Shown here piece after piece: positions 45,601 to 55,718 of a stretch of 64,000 nt of DNA (positions are counted from its first letter, which is position 1; each line of letters starts with the position of its first letter). The notes under the pieces were generated by a model. It did not search any database. It saw only the letters and a program-made list of their open reading frames with translations, and was not told the DNA's origin. Source of the DNA: Ulota crispa (Eukaryota; Streptophyta; Bryopsida; Orthotrichales; Orthotrichaceae). The translations under genes and the position numbers were made by a program. The stretch lies in NCBI GenBank assembly GCA_963920765.1, contig OY987242.1, forward strand, positions 31,086,002 to 31,150,001, written 5' to 3'.

Positions 45601-48600
45601 GCTTGAGCAGACCAAAGTGAGTGAACTGCGCTCCAACATAGCTCGAAACCTTTCCGAGTTGGAGATGTTTACCGAGGACGGAGGCGAAGGTCACCACACT
45701 GGTAAGCGTCGAAGTGCCATTGAAGAGCGCATGGAAGCTCTCGTGGACGCACCATTGCCTGTGGAGGATGCTCTGGTGGCGTTGTTTGATCACAGCGACC
45801 ACACCTTGCAGCGCCGAGTCATTGAGAGCTACATTCGCAGGCTGTATCAGGTAAATTTATACACAAAAAAAATACCTCGTTTGAACTTCTAAAGGCCTGC
45901 AAAGCTCTGGTCTGTGCAAAGCTTTGTACTGTTCAATTAATGTGAATCTCGGGAGAAATTTTGTAACAGTGGTATTCTTTTTTTGTGTCGCGCAGCCATA
46001 CCTGGTGAAAGGCTCAGTGAGGATGCAATGGCACCGATCAGGGCTGCTTGCCACCTGGCAATTTTGGGAAGAGTATCCTCCTCCTACCTCGGAGACGCTG
46101 AGGACCTCGAAGGTGACAGATGATGACAGTCAAGGTGTCATGAGGTGGGGAGCTATGGTGATTCTTACGTCTCTCCAGGTGCTCTCTAACGCTGTGAGCG
46201 CTGCTCTCAAGGACGCTGAAAGCATTCTAGCACCGACTACAAGAGCGTCTGCAGTGTCGTCTTCCCACAGTAACCTTGATGGAAGCCCTCGTAGGAAGCG
46301 GTCCTTTGTTGGTGCTCCTAGTGGTTTTGGCAATGTTCTTCATGTGGCGTTAGTGGGCATCAACAACCCCATGAGCTCATTCCAAGACAGGTTAGATTGC
46401 CTTTTCTCTTCATATTGTTTTGGAGATTTTTTTCGTGTTTGTATGTGATTGCAGATATTCTCTTGTAGTTATGACATTCTAACCTTTCAATGACCACGCA
46501 GTGGAGACGAGGACCAAATCAATGAACGAGTGGAGAAACTGGCCAAGGCTCTCAAGGGTGAGAGCTTGGGCGCCATGCTGCAAGTCTCGGGTGTCGGGGT
46601 GGTGAGCTGCATCATTCAGCGTGACGAAGGCCGTGCACCCACCCGGCATTGCTTCCAGTGGAGTAACGAACTCCATTACTTCGCCGAGGAGCCGCTGCAG
46701 CGACACGTGGAACCACCGTTGTCTAATCTACTTGAGCTTGTAATGCATTTTCTCCCTCTCGAGCTCATTTTCATTTTTTTCTCTAGAAACAGGGCTGCTG
46801 CTGTGGAACATACAGTGCTCATTTTTTGAGTGATGCTCCTGCAGGGCAAGCTCAAGGGCTTCACAAACATGCAGTACGCGCCGTCACGCAACCGGCAGTG
46901 GTATATTTATAACGCCACGGACGCAAAGACCAGGACTCGGAGGATGTTCTTGAGGGCGTTAATCCGGCAACCCGTAGCAAGGGAAGCAAGTAACGGAGCG
47001 CAGCAGGGCGTCACAAGAGTGGAGGAGAGCATCACGCAGTCTTTGCAAGGAGCTTTGGACGAGTTGGAATTGGCTGTGCATGACATCAATGGCAAGGCTG
47101 ATCACATCCACATGTATCTCTGCATCCTCAGAGCTCAAGAGCTTTGCGACTTGACACAGACCTCGAGGTACTAAACACCACCGCATTTCTCAACCCATTT
47201 CCTTCAAAAATGTTAAGTATTTTTCAAACAAGTTTTAGGAGTTACGTGTCTAAATGTCGAGGATTGCGTATGCTCTGCAGGAAAGAGAATGGTAACGCTA
47301 CAAACGAAGTAGAGAACGTGGTTGAGGTGCTAGAAGGTTTGGCACATGAAATCTACTCGAAACTGGGCGCACGCATGCACCGACTTGCAGTCGCTGGTTG
47401 GGAATTCCGAGTTCGTTTGAAAGAGTTCCAGGCTGCCAATGGTGCATGGCGTGTCGTGGTTTCAAACCCCACTGGCCATACTTGCACTGTACAGGTTCGT
47501 ATCTTTGCTTCTCATCTCTCGTTTTGGTACATTTTCCTTGTATTTTGGTCGAAACACCGTTGCTTATGTTCCAGATTCTAAACATTTGTAACTCTCTGGC
47601 AGGTGTACCGAGAAGCCCAAGACAAGGACTCAGGCAAGGTGGTGTACTGCTCACCCTTCAGTTCTGCGCTGGGGCCATTGCACGGTGTGCCGTTGTCTAC
47701 GCAGTACAAGTCCTTGGACGCCATTGATCAGAAGCGCCTTGCAGCGCGGCGCCAGAACACCACTTACTGCTATGACTTCCCCTTGGTATGCTTTCTACCC
47801 ACTTTACACTCTGAGTTGCAAACCAACACGTATCTTTCTAATTCCACAACCCCAAATTCATCCTCACATTTTTTTGCAAGTTCGAGTGACTCATATAGAA
47901 ACGGTCCTCTGTCCAAATACTTTAGTTGCTTGCAATGTTCTCCACTGGTTCTAGTGATATGAAACTTGTCCAAACACTTCTTTTTAATTCCACTACCCCA
48001 AATCTAGCCTTACATTCTTTTGCAATTTCGAGTAATTCACATAGAATCGTTCTTCTGTCCAAATACTTTAGTTGCTTGCAATGTTCTTCACTGGTTCAAG
48101 GATATGAAACTTGACCAAACACTTCTTTTTAATTTCACAACCCCAAATCCATCCTCACATTTTTTTTGAAAGTTTGAGTAACTCATATAAAGACGTTCCT
48201 TTGTCCAAATACCTTAGTGGCTTGCAATGTTCTTCACTAGTGATATGAAGCTTGACATAATACGGATTATACTGTTTCAGGTATTTGAGACAGTGCTGCG
48301 TCAATGCTGGGCAGAGACCACCGAGCAACAGCAACTCTCCACGCCGATATTCAAAGCCACAGAGCTAGTCCTGGCAGACGCAAACGGGAGCTGGGGCACG
48401 GAACTAGTGGAATCTGACCGGCCAGTGTCAAGCAACAACGTAGGCATGGTAGGCTGGTTGATGCACATGTGCACCCCGGAGTTCCCCAACGGACGCAAAG
48501 TGCTAATCGTCTCCAACGACGTAACCTTCAGCGCCGGCTCGTTCGGGCCAAAAGAGGACATATTCTTCAAGTCCATGACAGACTGGGCGTGTCGGGAGAA

Positions 48601-50883
48601 GCTCCCGCTCATCTACCTGGCAGCCAACTCCGGAGCACGCATCGGCGTAGCAGAAGAAGTCCGAGCCTGCTTCCGCATCGGCTGGGCAGAAGACACGTCA
48701 CCAGAGCGAGGCTTCAAGTACCTCTACCTCACACCTGAGGATCACGACCGTCTCTCAGCGTCCGTGATTGCGCACGCGCTCAAGCTCGACTCTGGTGAAG
48801 TGAGATACGTCATCCAAGACGTGATCGGCAAGCAGGATGGACTCGGAGTAGAATGCTTATCCGGCAGTGGCGCCATAGCTGGAGCGTTTTCAAGAGCATA
48901 TCGTGAAACCTTCACTTTGACGTACGTCTCAGGCAGAACTGTCGGCATTGGAGCTTATTTAGCACGTTTAGGCATGCGGTGCATCCAGCGACTGGACCAG
49001 CCGATTATCCTCACGGGCTTTTCAGCCCTGAACAAACTGCTCGGGCGTGAGGTCTACAGCTCGCACATGCAGTTGGGCGGGCCGAAGGTGATGGCGGTGA
49101 ATGGTGTTGTGCATTTGACAGTTCCTGATGACGTGGAAGGCGTTTCGGCAATCCTGAAGTGGTTGAGTTACGTGCCAGCTCATGGCGGTGGACCGCTTCC
49201 GTGCTTGAAATCTCTGGATCCTCCGGAGAGACCTGTGGAGTATACTCCTGAGTCGTCGTGTGATCCTCGTGCTGCCATTCGGGGTGTTGATAGCAATGGG
49301 AAGTGGATGGGTGGGATCTTTGACAAGGGGAGCTTTACCGAGACTTTGGAAGGCTGGGCACAGACTGTTGTCACTGGACGTGCTAGATTGGGTGGAATAC
49401 CGGTTGGCGTTGTGGCGGTGGAGACGCAGACGGTGACGCAGCTCATTCCTGCAGATCCTGGTCAACTTGACTCGCATGAGCGCGTAGTGCCGCAAGCTGG
49501 GCAAGTCTGGTTTCCTGACTCTGCTCAGAAAACGGCGCAGGCTTTGATTGATTTTAATAAGGAAGGGCTGCCGTTGTTTATTCTGGCGAACTGGCGAGGT
49601 TTCTCTGGTGGACAGCGTGATCTATTTGAAGGTATTTTGCAAGCAGGGTCCATGATTGTGGAGCACTTGAGGGTGTACCAGCAGCCTGTGTTTGTGTTTA
49701 TCCCGAAAGCAGGCGAGCTTCGTGGTGGAGCGTGGGTGGTGGTGGACAGTAAAATCAACTCTGATAAAGTGGAGATGTATGCTGAGAAGACGGCGAGAGG
49801 TGGTGTGTTGGAGCCTGAAGGTATGGTGGAGATTAAGTTCAGGATGCGGGAGCTCTTGGAGTGCATGCATCGCGTTGATCCTCAGATCTTAGCTTTGAAG
49901 CAGGAGCTTCTGGAGCTCAAGGGTGCTCCTAGCGCTGCGGGTGATAAAATCCAGCAACAAATCAAGGCCCGGGAGAAAGCTCTTACTCCTGTTTACAAGC
50001 AAATGGCTATCAAGTTCATGGAGCTTCATGACACTCCCAACCGCATGGCCGCCAAGGGCGTCATCAAGCAGGTACGTTGCTTTAACTACTTTTATAATAG
50101 AATCATCTCACAAAGCTTGATACCTAAGCACGTCAGATTGAACTAGAAATGTACCGAATGTAGAACAGTCTTCCCAGGTAAAAACTAATAATTATGCAAA
50201 GCATAGCAGAGCGAGTTTTGCACTTGGTGTTCTGAGACTTGTAAGTGTGGTTGATAATCTACAGGTAGTGGATTGGGCGGAGTCACGGTGCTTCTTCTTC
50301 AACCGGTTAAAGCGAAGGCTTGCAGAGGAAAGCCTCATCCAGCAGCTTCAAGTGGCTGGTGGTCAGGAGCTAAGCCATTCGGCAGCTTTAGATTTGATCA
50401 AAGATGTGTTTGCGAGTTCATCAAACTCTAAACCTCAGGAATGGGCAAACGATACTCAATTTTTGGCGTGGAGTCAAAAACCAACAGGTTTGGAAGAACA
50501 CTTGACTAAGCTCCGTGAAAGCCAGTTGGTGAAGGAGATGGTCGCTCTGAGTTCCTCAGACGCTGCATTGAAGGCCCTTCCTCAGGGATTGAATGCACTC
50601 CTGCGCTCAGTAAGCCTTCAAACCTCATGTTCTGTAGAATTTTAGCAACATTGTGCATGTTGATATCTACACTGGTCTTAGTTTCTACAGCTTAACTGAT
50701 TACATTTTTGCTGAATATGAACATGTTTACCATCTATTCATAAGTTTAGGTTAGTTTCAGAGTCTTTGACAGTTGCAGTAAAACCAAGACTAAACTCTGG
50801 AATTTTCTTTGCAGGTTGACGCATCCACAAGATCGCAATTGGTGAAGGAGCTAAAACTAGCATTAGATGCATCGATGGAATGA
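39601..50883 (+). CDS. ACC1: Acetyl-CoA carboxylase, homomeric multidomain (29 coding exons)
   Basis: It carboxylates acetyl-CoA to malonyl-CoA, used in the cytosol for fatty-acid elongation and flavonoids. Exons: 39601-39984, 40156-40362, 40632-40886, 41033-41128, 41250-41423, 41585-41678, 41822-42006, 42119-42169, 42437-42476, 42575-42699, 42836-42952, 43102-43176, 43297-43458, 43717-43803, 43946-44137, 44248-44436, 44533-44643, 44743-44835, 44925-45101, 45276-45476, 45578-45850, 45996-46390, 46502-46739, 46845-47167, 47281-47494, 47603-47785, 48281-50071, 50265-50609, 50815-50883. All use GT/AG and phases agree; about 2281 residues, normal for the family. Biotin carboxylase is about residues 40-560 ([26 protein letters not shown]); the biotin lysine is about residue 724 (EVMKMCMP); carboxyltransferase follows (AANSGARIG about 1661, [15 protein letters not shown] about 1985). 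A seven-Gln run lies near the N-terminus and no clear transit peptide is seen. The usual GHASENP reads GHASEVP. Confidence 0.97.
40419..40600 (+). repeat. Minisatellite in ACC intron 2
   Basis: About eight tandem copies of a roughly 20-bp unit of the GACAAGTGCTTGCTCTTCA type fill most of the 269-bp second intron (40363-40631). Variants alternate TTGAGACAAG, TTCAGAGGAG and CCAGACAAG. Splice sites lie outside the repeat. Confidence 0.85.
47830..48260 (+). repeat. 146-bp tandem repeat in ACC intron 26
   Basis: Three copies of a 146-bp unit fill most of intron 26 (47786-48280). The word CCAAATACTTTAGTTGCTTG starts at 47913 and 48059, and the third copy (one change) starts at 48205, giving an exact 146-base period. 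Each unit includes a CTTCTTTTTAATTCCAC-type pyrimidine stretch, which may offer repeated branch and polypyrimidine-like sequence. Confidence 0.88.
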
Positions 50884-51555
50884 CTTGGTGAAGAAGACTA
50901 GTGCCTTTGTTAATACGTGTATTAGTTGTTAGATAATTTGGTGTATAACGCTCAGTAGTATTCTCATTTATTGATGGCTCTTATTGAGCCCAAATACTCA
51001 TTTTTGCACATATGTAATTGAAAAAAAGGCTGAAATAAAATCGCCCTAGTTCATACAATTGCTTGTCATGTTGGTTTTTATTATTATCAAAATCCAACTT
51101 CTGATTTTTAGTTGAGAGTTTTGTTGAATTGTTGCATGAGATGTTCTCAATTACATGGAGTTGAGAAGTTTAGGTACTTATGGAGTAGATTTGGTATGAT
51201 CTTGTCTTTGTTATAGCTTCTCTGCAAATGTATTTCTTTTAGAAATATAACTAATAGCATGCACCTGCTTAATGTCGTAGCCTAGGTACTCGTAATGCAA
51301 ACTCTTAGTGTAGATCTCAAAACATAATGTTAAGAGTTCACACAGAAGGGGCCATCTCATGGATAATGGCATCTTGTTTTAAATTGGATATATAGATTTC
51401 AATGTGCAAACCTACAAATCTAGTGGAGTTTGTGAGAGTAACACATGCCTAATATGGACTATCCGAAGTTTATAAGTATATAAGTAATAGTTCAAGAATT
51501 GCTTTGGTTTGCAAAACATGGTGTCTTGCACTATATACTATACATGGGTGCTTGG
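50884..51555. other. 3' flank of the ACC gene
   Basis: It contains the presumed ACC 3' untranslated region and then AT-rich intergenic DNA up to the first downstream TTAA element. No other gene is seen. Confidence 0.5.
51034..51039 (+). terminator. Likely ACC polyadenylation signal
   Basis: An AATAAA hexamer lies about 150 bases after the ACC stop codon, preceded by T-rich and TTGTTAG/TGTAAT-type sequence typical of plant 3' ends. The placement is plausible but not proven. Confidence 0.4.
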
Positions 51556-52504
51556 TTAACCCGTAAAGGACCATTGTCACTTTTTGGGACAAGATGGACT
51601 TCAGGCATGTACCTATGGTTAAATTATTTCATGTGATTCTTTGAATATTTTATTGAAGGTGGGGAATTCAAAGATTTGTGTGGACATCTAATTATTCTTC
51701 ATTCTGACATTTGATGAAGAAGTTATGTATGAATTTATGAAAATTTGGGGAGGACTGCCCATCCAGATAGCCCAACAACTTCTTTAAAACTTGTATTTTT
51801 TTTAAATAAAATTTTGAAATTGATTCTTTAGATTTTTTATAAGTGAGAAGCTTTGAATCATTCAATTTGAATCAATGAGATGAAAGTTATGAGGAGTTTT
51901 TGTTTGCAGGTAGTTATGGATTCTCTACTCTAAAATAAACTTTGAAGTCCTCTATTTTACTCAATTTTCAATATTTTGGAAAAAAATTTGAACCAAAGGA
52001 AGTAGATTGTTTGTTGCAACATTACAACCGTTGGGATTTGCATTTTTCATTTCAATTGTTAAATTCTTAATAATTCAGTGTTTTGACTCATTGTCTACCT
52101 CTTTATACTTACTATTTTTTCTCATGTGTTGTGTAGTTCCAATTGATTTGAAAATTCTCCCACACATGCCTAACTTGATCTCCTACATGGGAAAGTTAAA
52201 GCGCAACTTTGGGTAGAGCAAATCTTTTGTTATAAGAGAGGTCAAAGGCTTTTGAAATTTTTGGATAGCATGGAATTTTTTTTTTTTTTTTTTTTTTTTC
52301 TACTTTAGATGTAAATATCTCACTCCTTTCCATCTGGAATGAGCTAATTTTTTTCTCACAAGTACCTCTTCTAGTCTGAGACAAGATCCTACAGTTGGGT
52401 TTCCCAAAAACAAAATATAAAATCCCTTTTAACTAAAAACCTCCTAGAAGTGGCAGTTTTTAGTGATTTTCACTGAAAAAAGGGCTTGGTCCTTTAGGGG
52501 TTAA
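51556..52504. mobile_element. TTAA-bounded long element (941 bp)
   Basis: The element 51560-52500 is flanked by TTAA at 51556-51559 and 52501-52504. The left end CCCGTAAAGGACC and the inverse of the right end, CCCCTAAAGGACC, differ at a single position. A 26-T run lies at 52276-52301. The interior is homologous in reverse orientation to the elements at 52672 and 63222 (a CCTACAGTTGG / CCAACCGTAGG-type segment). It is non-coding. Confidence 0.8.
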
Positions 52505-52667
52505 TGTCAACTTTTGTAACAAAAATGATTGAATAAGATCACAATCTCACTTTCCTTTTGTTAGAAATGTGTATTATGAGTCCAATGAAGGTCAAGTGCT
52601 TGCATACAATCAATGCTTGTTTTTCATCAACGTCCATTTTTTACTCGTCATCTAGAAATGCGTATGG

Positions 52668-53584
52668 TTAACTCCTAAAATTCTTTTGTATTTAGAGGCC
52701 CAAAATTGCTTCAAAATACTAGTCCCCAAACCAGGGTCAAAATCTTCATTAAAACTTATTTTTTAACAAATCCAACCGTAGGATCCTTTGGTTGACTTGC
52801 ACAAGTACATTGTTCCAAAATTTCAAAATGAACATCCCCACCAATTGCAAGATCAATGTGCCTAAACTTCAAAATGTAGGTTTTTCTAGTCCTTCCAAAA
52901 GGTGAAGTTTTGATTTTCAAAAATTTTAGAAAAAAACACATATGTTGTATTTCTTGTGCAATTTTTGCAATATGTAGGAAAAGGGGTTGAAAGCATATAT
53001 AAAAAAATTTAACCAAAAAAAAAAATGGATTCATTTTTACAAAAATTGTAAAGTGAAAGGTATTGATGAATGAAAGATATAACTAATATGCTAATAAGTT
53101 TTGGAAGAATTTGAAAATTGTTAATCCCAATGGTGAAAATGCTCTAACAGACAATTCATAACTTTAATTTTCATTTTCATTTGTAATTTTTCAAAATTGA
53201 GAGTAAAAGACAACTTTATATGTTTTTTCTACCCTCTTCCTACCTTCATTGCCCGCAAAAGAAAACTTCTTGTAACTCTTACCTCATTATTTGGAATTAA
53301 GTGATTCAATTTTTTTGAGTAGGTCTCAATCTATACAATTCTATAAAAAAATTTAAAAAAATAGAATATATGTTTTGCTGCCTGATTTGACATTGAAATT
53401 GAAAAAACCTTATAACTTTTGCAATACTTATCCGAATGACATGAAATAAAGCTTCACATGTAGATTATGATGAGTAGCATCCATCCTAAAAATTTCATGG
53501 AAAAGTTCCAAATTATGAAGTTAATAGAGCCTGCCCGAATTCTCATAAAGCCCAAAGTGGGTTCCTTGGGCCTTTAGGGGTTAA
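52668..53584. mobile_element. TTAA-bounded long element (909 bp)
   Basis: The element 52672-53580 is flanked by TTAA at 52668-52671 and 53581-53584. The right end is GGGCCTTTAGGGG. The left end CTCCTAAAATTC has decayed from the shared pattern. A segment near 52765-52808 (CCGTAGGATC ... CTTGCACAAGTAC) matches one near 63308-63345. It is non-coding and 164 bases from the preceding element of the same family. Confidence 0.7.
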
Positions 53585-54095
53585 ACATAGGTGGGAAAGC
53601 ACCTCTATACTTGCAACCACCAAAATTATGGGAAGTAATGCAAGTAAAGTGTTTATTTATGATCAATGTTAGAGCATCTCTTGCAACCCTCCAAATGTTC
53701 AAACTCCACTCAAATCCAGATGAAAAGCAATCAATTATAGCAATGTGATCAATCTATCTCTACATTTACCTTCTCCTTCAAATATGACTTATTTGAAGTG
53801 GTCTCTAAAGTCTAAACCGTCTACAAACTATATTTTCTTGTGGCCACAGCTTACTTTATTGGTTTTGAAAGTTCCTTGGCTTGTAATTGGTTGGCACTAT
53901 ACTTAGCAGGTTGCACAGATGAGGATACAAGTGGCCGTTTCCTCTAAAATAAAATAGAAAGGAATTGAAGGGACCTCAACATTTGGAAGGTTGCAACACA
54001 TGCTCTTAGGATACAGTTAACAATTTTTTGAGCTAAAAGTGTTGACTTTATCCAAGCACCACTGTACAATAATTCACTCACACTACATGAAAAAA
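53585..54095. other. Intergenic, no feature seen
   Basis: About 500 bases of AT-rich sequence between a TTAA element and a foldback element, with no gene or terminus seen. Confidence 0.4.
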
Positions 54096-54486
54096 GGGAA
54101 TTGATACATGTACCACCCCTTCTTGACTATTCTACCACACCCCACTATATATGGTCAATATTTACAATATCAAAATAGGTGTGAACCACGGGAAAAACAT
54201 CACTAATTTGAAAATAAAACTTGACATAGAAGATGTAGTTTTGATTTTATTTTTTAGCTCTTAATCTTGCTCATAGTATCAATTTTTAATTATAAGAATT
54301 AAATTAAACATAAAGTAATAATTGATACTATGAGTGAGATTTGAAGCTAAAAAATAAAATAAAAGTTGCAATTTCTATATCAAGTTGTATTTTCAAATTA
54401 GTGATATTTTTCCCATGATCTACACCTATTTTAATATTGTAAATATTGACCATATAGTAGGGTGTGGTAGAATAATCAACAATTCC
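54096..54486. mobile_element. Foldback element copy C (391 bp)
   Basis: The left end GGGAATTGATACATGTACCA and the right end GGTAGAATAATCAACAATTCCC are paired, with arms sharing the CATATATAGTGGGG and TTTGAAAATA segments of copies A (36890) and B (37617). It lies about 300 bases before the BLOC1S2 start codon, so it may contribute to that gene's upstream region. It is non-coding. Confidence 0.75.
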
Positions 54487-54747
54487 CATGAAAAAAATAA
54501 AAATAAAATCAGTAACGATCTTGAGAGTGAAACCCAATTTTGGGGTGAATGGAGTGAGTTGGCGGGCTCTCCAAGAAAGTAGGAAGAATCTCTGAAAACC
54601 CAGGCTTCTAAAAGCGTCCCTCGTGCCAGCAAATCTTGAGGACGAATGCAAGACCGATAGCCTCCATTCCAAGGGTCTGTACTGTACAAAACCCATGGAC
54701 TGTGATTTCTTCAAAGGTTGTTCAGTTGCGGCGACACCTTTCAGTCT

Positions 54748-54762
54748 TAGGGTTTAGGGTTT
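54748..54762 (+). promoter_or_regulatory. Double telo-box before BLOC1S2
   Basis: TAGGGTTTAGGGTTT (the inverse of two AAACCCTA motifs) lies 24 bases before the BLOC1S2 start codon. Telo-boxes are frequent in the promoters and leaders of plant housekeeping and translation-related genes. The regulatory role here is inferred from position. Confidence 0.5.
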
Positions 54763-54785
54763 CCAGATCCCAAGTTTTTGCTTTC

Positions 54786-55325
54786 ATGGCGGAGACCCCA
54801 ACTGTTACCGAAGCGGAGAATTCGTCCACAATCCCATCTTCACCATCGCCGTCGTCCTCCGCACTCCCAGTTAATCACGACGACCACCTGCTTGCCAAGG
54901 CTTTGCAGACGCTCTTCCTCAACGTCACCACCGTTGTGCAAGGCGAGCTTCAGGTGCGTCTGGGTCCTTGAAACTTGTGTTGTTATTTTGTCTTTGGGGT
55001 TTTGTTGGAGTTGAAATGGACGGTGCGTGTGGTTCGGCAGGCTGCCAACAGTGAGTATGAGTTGTTGGAGCGGATGAACTTGAGAGTGGCAAGCGAGCAC
55101 GACCATCAAGCTGAATTCGCGCAAGGGCTTCGCGTGTTTGTGGAGAGGTTGAAGCAGAAGAACGATGCACTTGGTGAATGTGTTCAACAGATTGAAGAGA
55201 TTGATCACGAAGTGACGGAGCTCGAGGCGTTGGTGTCCACTCTCGACAATTACACGACCAATTTGGAATCCAAGCTCAGGATCGCTTGCGCCCAACCTCG
55301 TACCAGGCACACTCCACTTCTTTAG
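54786..55325 (+). CDS. BLOC1S2: BLOC-1 subunit 2 (biogenesis of lysosome-related organelles complex)
   Basis: Two exons, 54786-54953 and 55041-55325, join in phase to a 150-residue protein, with GT/AG ends. The N-terminal 35 residues are Ser/Thr/Pro-rich and variable. The rest is helical, with LQTLFLNVTTVVQGELQ, then YELLERMNLRVASEHD, GLRVFVERLKQKN and LVSTLDNYTTNLESKL, the arrangement of BLOC1S2 (BLOS2) proteins. BLOS2 is a coiled-coil subunit of the BLOC-1 complex, which in plants is reported to act in endosome-to-vacuole sorting. The length is normal for the family. A telo-box precedes it, and a telo-box-bearing 82-bp tandem repeat begins 25 bases after its stop. Confidence 0.88.
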
Positions 55326-55349
55326 ATTCCACGCCGAGCAGCAGCATTG

Positions 55350-55640
55350 CTTGTACAGGTTTTTAGGGTTTGGGGGACTCCGGTTTTGCTTCAGAATATC
55401 ATATCGAGCAGGAACGCATCCTGTTCTCGGGCTTGTACAAGTTTTTAGGGTTTGGTGGACTCCGCTTTTCCTTTTAAAATTTCATATCGAGCAGGAACGC
55501 ATCTGTTCTCGAGCTTGTACAAGTTATTAGGGTTTGGTGGACTCCGCTTTTTCCTTTAGAGTTTCATATCGAGCAGGAACGCATCTTTATTTGGGCTTGT
55601 ACAAGTTTTTAGGGTTTGGTAGACACAGTAAGATTTAGTA
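55350..55640 (+). repeat. 82-bp tandem repeat between BLOC1S2 and HARBI1-like ORF
   Basis: The word CTTGTACA starts at 55350, 55432, 55514 and 55596, an exact 82-base period, giving about three and a half copies. Each unit contains TTAGGGTTTGG, then a GACTCCGCTTTT-type stretch and CATATCGAGCAGGAACGCAT. It therefore delivers four telo-box-like motifs into the 3' region of BLOC1S2 and the presumed promoter or leader of the next ORF. Confidence 0.9.
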
Positions 55641-55718
55641 CCTTCGAGTGTTGCGATTCTGTCGACGCCAGCTGAAACACACGGCTCGTACCATCCAGTC
55701 CTTAGAAAATTTGCGAGG

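Noticed and set aside
48301-49870. Long minus-strand and alternative-frame open frames inside the largest ACC exon
   Set aside because: They are shadows of the highly conserved carboxyltransferase coding frame on the plus strand.
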